From Alkalicoccobacillus porphyridii (lineage in GTDB: Bacteria > Bacillota > Bacilli > Bacillales > Bacillaceae_D), in NCBI RefSeq assembly GCF_007293315.1, contig NZ_VLXZ01000007.1, positions 62,001 through 126,000 on the forward strand: a DNA stretch of 64,000 nucleotides, written 5' to 3'. Below, piece after piece: positions 61,461 to 64,000 of the stretch. The translations under genes and the position numbers were made by a program. Position 1 is the first letter of the stretch; each line of letters opens with the position of its first letter. The notes beneath the pieces were generated by a model. It was not told the DNA's origin, made no database searches, and worked only from the letters and a program-made list of their open reading frames with translations.

Positions 61461-62528
61461 ATGAAGCAAATCGTTGATATTATCCAGTCTGTTCGTCTTG
61501 ACGATGTTGAAGATAGCCTGATTATTTTAGATCAAACCCAGCTCCCTAATCAAAAAGTGTATTTGTCACTTAAAGAGGTATCAGAGGTCTGGGAGGCTAT
61601 CGTCCAGTTGCAGGTGCGTGGGGCTCCTGCAATTGGAATTGCTGCGGCATACGGTGTATATCTTGGCGCGAAGCAGAGTGTTGCTGATACAATCGAGCAG
61701 CTCCGTGATTCTTTTTTAGAAACTAAAGCTTATTTAGCTACTTCTCGCCCTACGGCTGTAAATTTATTTTGGGCATTAGATCGAATGGAGAAACGCTTTC
61801 TCACAGATCATGAATCGGGCTTCTCTATCGATGCGATTATAAACGGGCTTAAAGAAGAAGCTGAACAAATCCGCATCGAGGATGAACAAATTTGTGAGGC
61901 GATTGGTGAACATGCGCTGACGTTACTCGAACCAGGCATGGGCCTACTCACACATTGTAACGCTGGCACTATTGCCACAGCAAAATACGGAACAGCTCTT
62001 GCTCCTATTTACCTTGGTCAAGAGCAAGGCTATCAGTTTAAAGTATTTGCTGACGAAACCCGCCCACTGCTACAAGGGGCACGGCTGACGGCTTGGGAGC
62101 TATCTGAAGCAGGCATTGATGTCACCTTGATTTGTGATAATATGGCTTCGATTGTGATGAGTGAGGGAAAAATTCAAGCAGTCCTTGTAGGCTGTGACCG
62201 CGTTGCCGCCAATGGAGACACCGCCAACAAAATCGGGACCTCTGGTGTAGCTATCCTTGCTAAGCATTATCAAATTCCATTTTATGTATGCGCCCCTACT
62301 TCCACGATAGATTTTACATGTAAAGATGGTCATGACATCGTTATTGAGGAACGCGCATCTGAAGAAATAACAAGCCAATGGTATCAAGAGCCCATGGCAC
62401 CTGCTGGCGTAAAAACCTATAATCCTGCCTTTGATGTTACAGATCATTCATTGATTACAGCCATTGTTACTGAAAAAGGAATTTTTGATCCAAACGATCT
62501 GAAAAGACTGTCTAAAAGCACTTTCTGA
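61461..62528 (+). CDS. mtnA: methylthioribose-1-phosphate isomerase
   Basis: 355 residues, eIF2B-like fold. [46 protein letters not shown] with the catalytic Cys, and [20 protein letters not shown] with the catalytic Asp, are all present. It makes MTRu-1-P, which MtnB uses. AAGGAG lies before the ATG, eleven bases after mtnK. No terminator is seen directly after it; the gap to 62923 holds a short inverted repeat (GAGTGGCAGTC/ATTGCCACTC at 62592-62615) and a tandem array. Confidence 0.95.
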   Translation: MKQIVDIIQSVRLDDVEDSLIILDQTQLPNQKVYLSLKEVSEVWEAIVQLQVRGAPAIGIAAAYGVYLGAKQSVADTIEQLRDSFLETKAYLATSRPTAVNLFWALDRMEKRFLTDHESGFSIDAIINGLKEEAEQIRIEDEQICEAIGEHALTLLEPGMGLLTHCNAGTIATAKYGTALAPIYLGQEQGYQFKVFADETRPLLQGARLTAWELSEAGIDVTLICDNMASIVMSEGKIQAVLVGCDRVAANGDTANKIGTSGVAILAKHYQIPFYVCAPTSTIDFTCKDGHDIVIEERASEEITSQWYQEPMAPAGVKTYNPAFDVTDHSLITAIVTEKGIFDPNDLKRLSKSTF

Positions 62529-62591
62529 GACAAACTCAAGATTGCTTACTCCAGTCAAGATTTTTTCAAAATGGATAAAAGCAGAGGAAGC

Positions 62592-62618
62592 GAGTGGCAG
62601 TCAATTGCCACTCGCTTC
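62592..62618 (+). terminator. probable terminator of the mtnKA operon
   Basis: AAGCGAGTGGCA and TGCCACTCGCTT form a perfect 12-pair stem with a short loop (GTCAAT), followed by CTTATG rather than a T run. It lies about 60 bases past the mtnA stop; the weak tail lowers confidence. Confidence 0.6.
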
Positions 62619-62679
62619 TTATGATTATGATCATCTTGGAGAACCACTACATGGGGGAAGAACGTACCGCTTATCGTTA

Positions 62680-62910
62680 TGAGTCCGCCGCATGTCGTTA
62701 GAGCGTCCCGCATGTCGTTATGAGACCGCCGCATTTCATTAGTGCTTCCCGCATGTCGTTATGAGTCCGCCGCATTTCATTAGAGCGTCCCGTATGTCGT
62801 TATGAGTCCGCCGCATGTCGTTAGAGCTTCCCGCATGTTGTTATGCGTCTGCCGCATGTCTTTAGGTCGCCCCGCATGTTGTTATGCATCTGCCACATGT
62901 CATTATTCAA
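62680..62910. repeat. tandem array with strictly alternating 20/21 bp steps
   Basis: The core CATGTCGTTA (variants CATTTCATTA, TATGTCGTTA, CATGTTGTTA) starts at 62691, 62711, 62732, 62752, 62773, 62793, 62814, 62834, 62855, 62875 and 62896. Steps alternate 20 and 21, so the true unit is a 41 bp dimer in which one half carries GAGTCCGC and the other GAGCGTCCC or GTGCTTCCC. It lies between the converging mtnA and DinB-like genes. No frame through it looks coding. Confidence 0.9.
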
Positions 62911-62923
62911 ACCGCCCCGCCCT

Positions 62924-63397
62924 TTATACTTGCTGTTGCTCCTTTGTTGGACCATACATAGCTGGTACAGTAAGTTTTGCTTGACGAAGTAATACAGTCA
63001 TTTGGCCACGGTGGTGCACCTGATGACTAACTAGCTTCCGTAATACTTCTCCTTTATACGTTGGAGCACCAAAAAGATCTACTTTTTTTGTGAAGTCTTC
63101 ATCCGTCCATGATGTTTCAATTTTGTTTAATAAAGATAAACTTTGCTCCTGATACGTAGCGGCGATATCTGAAGCTTGTGAAGGTCTATCCTTAGGTGGA
63201 TGTTCAGCTTGAATGCCAACTACAGACGCAAACATAGGAATGGTTTTTGTTAAGTGCCAACCAAGCCAGCCCAATGTACTGTGCCCCTCTTCAATTGACT
63301 GGTTTAATCTATCATCAGTAACTGATTCAAGTGCTTGTAACGTCAAGTCTTTTTCATCTGCCCATTCTTTGAGAAAATCCTCTTTTGTTCTGAACAT
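62924..63397 (-). CDS. DinB-family metal-binding protein
   Basis: 157 residues, four-helix bundle. The three His ligands are visible as GWHLTKTIP (helix 2) and SHQVHHRGQM (helix 4), the DinB/YfiT arrangement. Some relatives are bacillithiol-dependent transferases, but the function here is unknown. ATG at 63397 follows AAGGGAG; the frame extends upstream into a hydrophobic stretch that lacks a ribosome site and is not used. Confidence 0.82.
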   Translation of the reverse strand: MFRTKEDFLKEWADEKDLTLQALESVTDDRLNQSIEEGHSTLGWLGWHLTKTIPMFASVVGIQAEHPPKDRPSQASDIAATYQEQSLSLLNKIETSWTDEDFTKKVDLFGAPTYKGEVLRKLVSHQVHHRGQMTVLLRQAKLTVPAMYGPTKEQQQV

Positions 63398-63640
63398 AGT
63401 TCTCGCTCCCTTACTATGAAAAATGATGTACATGACGATTATAACAAAAAGAGCTACCAATAGCTGAGATAAGGATTTTGTTTCTGTCACCGCACTCAAA
63501 ATTGAGGAACGCCTACCGTATTAGCAGGATGCTAGCGCTTCTGTCCATTTAGTTTAGCTATTATTTTTATGATATAATGGATTATCAAACGTACAATTAT
63601 TTACCGGGAATGAACTATGTAAGATAGAAAATTAACACAC

Positions 63641-63665
63641 AAGATGAGCCTGTCTCATCTTTTTT
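63641..63665 (+). terminator. hairpin with T run in the leader of the oxidoreductase gene
   Basis: AAGATGAG and CTCATCTT pair around CCTGT and are followed by six T, only 28 bases before the ATG at 63693. It could be an attenuator for that gene or the end of an unseen short transcript. No known riboswitch aptamer is evident in the 200 bases before it. Confidence 0.6.
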
Positions 63666-63692
63666 ACGTTATCTATAAAGGAGTTACGTTTT

Positions 63693-64000
63693 ATGAAAAA
63701 ACATGTCATTATCGGTGCGGGAATTCTTGGCGCTTCAGCAGCCTATCATCTGGCACGTGCTGGGGAGGCTGTTACTATTATTGACCGCGCAGACCCTGGC
63801 CAAGCAACTCAAGCGGCCGCAGGTATTATTTGCCCGTGGATCTCTCAGCGTAGAAATAAAGCATGGTATGCTCTGGTTAAAGCAGGCGCTGCCTACTACC
63901 CTTCTTTGATTAAAGAGCTCGAAGCTGAAGGAGAGCATGAAACAGGCTATAAACGCGTGGGTGCCCTAAGTTTACATACAGATCCCAAAAAATTAGACGA
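63693..64000 (+). CDS. FAD-dependent oxidoreductase, DAO family (5' part)
   Basis: Only the first 102 codons are in the window; the gene runs off the right edge. The N-terminus KKHVIIGAGILGASAAYHLA is the GxGxxG FAD site, followed by VTIIDRADPGQATQAAAGII with the acidic ribose-binding residue. This is the pattern of glycine/D-amino-acid oxidase-like enzymes. AAAGGAG lies nine bases before the ATG. The substrate cannot be judged from this part. Confidence 0.85.
   Translation, partial: MKKHVIIGAGILGASAAYHLARAGEAVTIIDRADPGQATQAAAGIICPWISQRRNKAWYALVKAGAAYYPSLIKELEAEGEHETGYKRVGALSLHTDPKKLD

Noticed and set aside
62680-62910. Possible CRISPR array or clustered tRNA-like repeats.
   Set aside because: The 20-21 base steps leave no room for spacers, and no cloverleaf can be drawn.
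62802-62984. Open frame with Cys-rich repeats on the plus strand.
   Set aside because: It is a product of the 41 bp tandem array and runs into the DinB-like gene in antisense.

Overview
The window is a low-GC Bacillaceae chromosome segment. Ribosome binding sites are strong and GGAGG-type, GTG and TTG starts are common, and many proteins match Bacillus families such as ComZ, YjzC, YitT, YitV, YisL and YwqA. Several exported lipoproteins (PstS, a GerMN protein, a BsuPI protein) are rich in Asp and Glu just after the lipidated Cys, which fits a salt- or alkali-tolerant relative of Bacillus. There are no rRNA or tRNA genes, insertion sequences, CRISPR arrays or prophage in view.

Layout. 1-960: short genes including comZ. 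1598-3190: prfC (RF3). 3.2-4.75 kb: a gene-free block of palindromic repeats. 4.75-7.5 kb: a VOC protein, yjaV-like and yjaU-like genes and yjzC. 7.5-17.1 kb: the arginine operon argC-argJ-argB-argD-carA-carB-argF-yjzC on the minus strand, with a good promoter overlapped by ARG boxes. The order is close to the argC-to-comZ region as I recall it from B. subtilis. 17.3-18.8 kb: Sco and CtaG (cytochrome oxidase assembly). 19-26.3 kb: HAD and GNAT enzymes and a SNF2 helicase module. 27-32 kb: BsuPI lipoprotein, yitT, yitV, rhodanese, AI-2E-type permease, GerMN lipoprotein. 32.6-36.7 kb: a membrane protein, an orphan carboxyltransferase, a DDAH-like hydrolase and several small proteins. 36.8-39.7 kb: cheA-cheW-cheY. 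39.8-46.4 kb: an unusual AddA/AddB-like helicase-nuclease pair behind an ElaA-type GNAT. 46.9-52.1 kb: pstSCAB1B2-phoU with a four-repeat Pho box. 52.9-62.5 kb: a methionine salvage locus. 62.9-64 kb: a DinB-like protein and the start of a FAD oxidoreductase.

The methionine salvage locus is the best functional story. Two divergent SAM-I riboswitches, each with its own promoter and terminator, control mtnW-mtnX-mtnB-mtnD on the minus strand and a sugar-type ABC transporter followed by mtnK-mtnA on the plus strand. The transporter is a good candidate for importing 5-methylthioribose, the MtnK substrate. The locus is bracketed by two unrelated tandem arrays whose basic period is about 20.5 bp in both cases.

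A second theme is a family of composite intergenic repeats. Hairpin modules, called A, B, C and D here, recur in at least six intergenic regions, often in the order D-A-B-C or its reverse. None interrupts a gene. Module C, and probably module D, also act as terminators.
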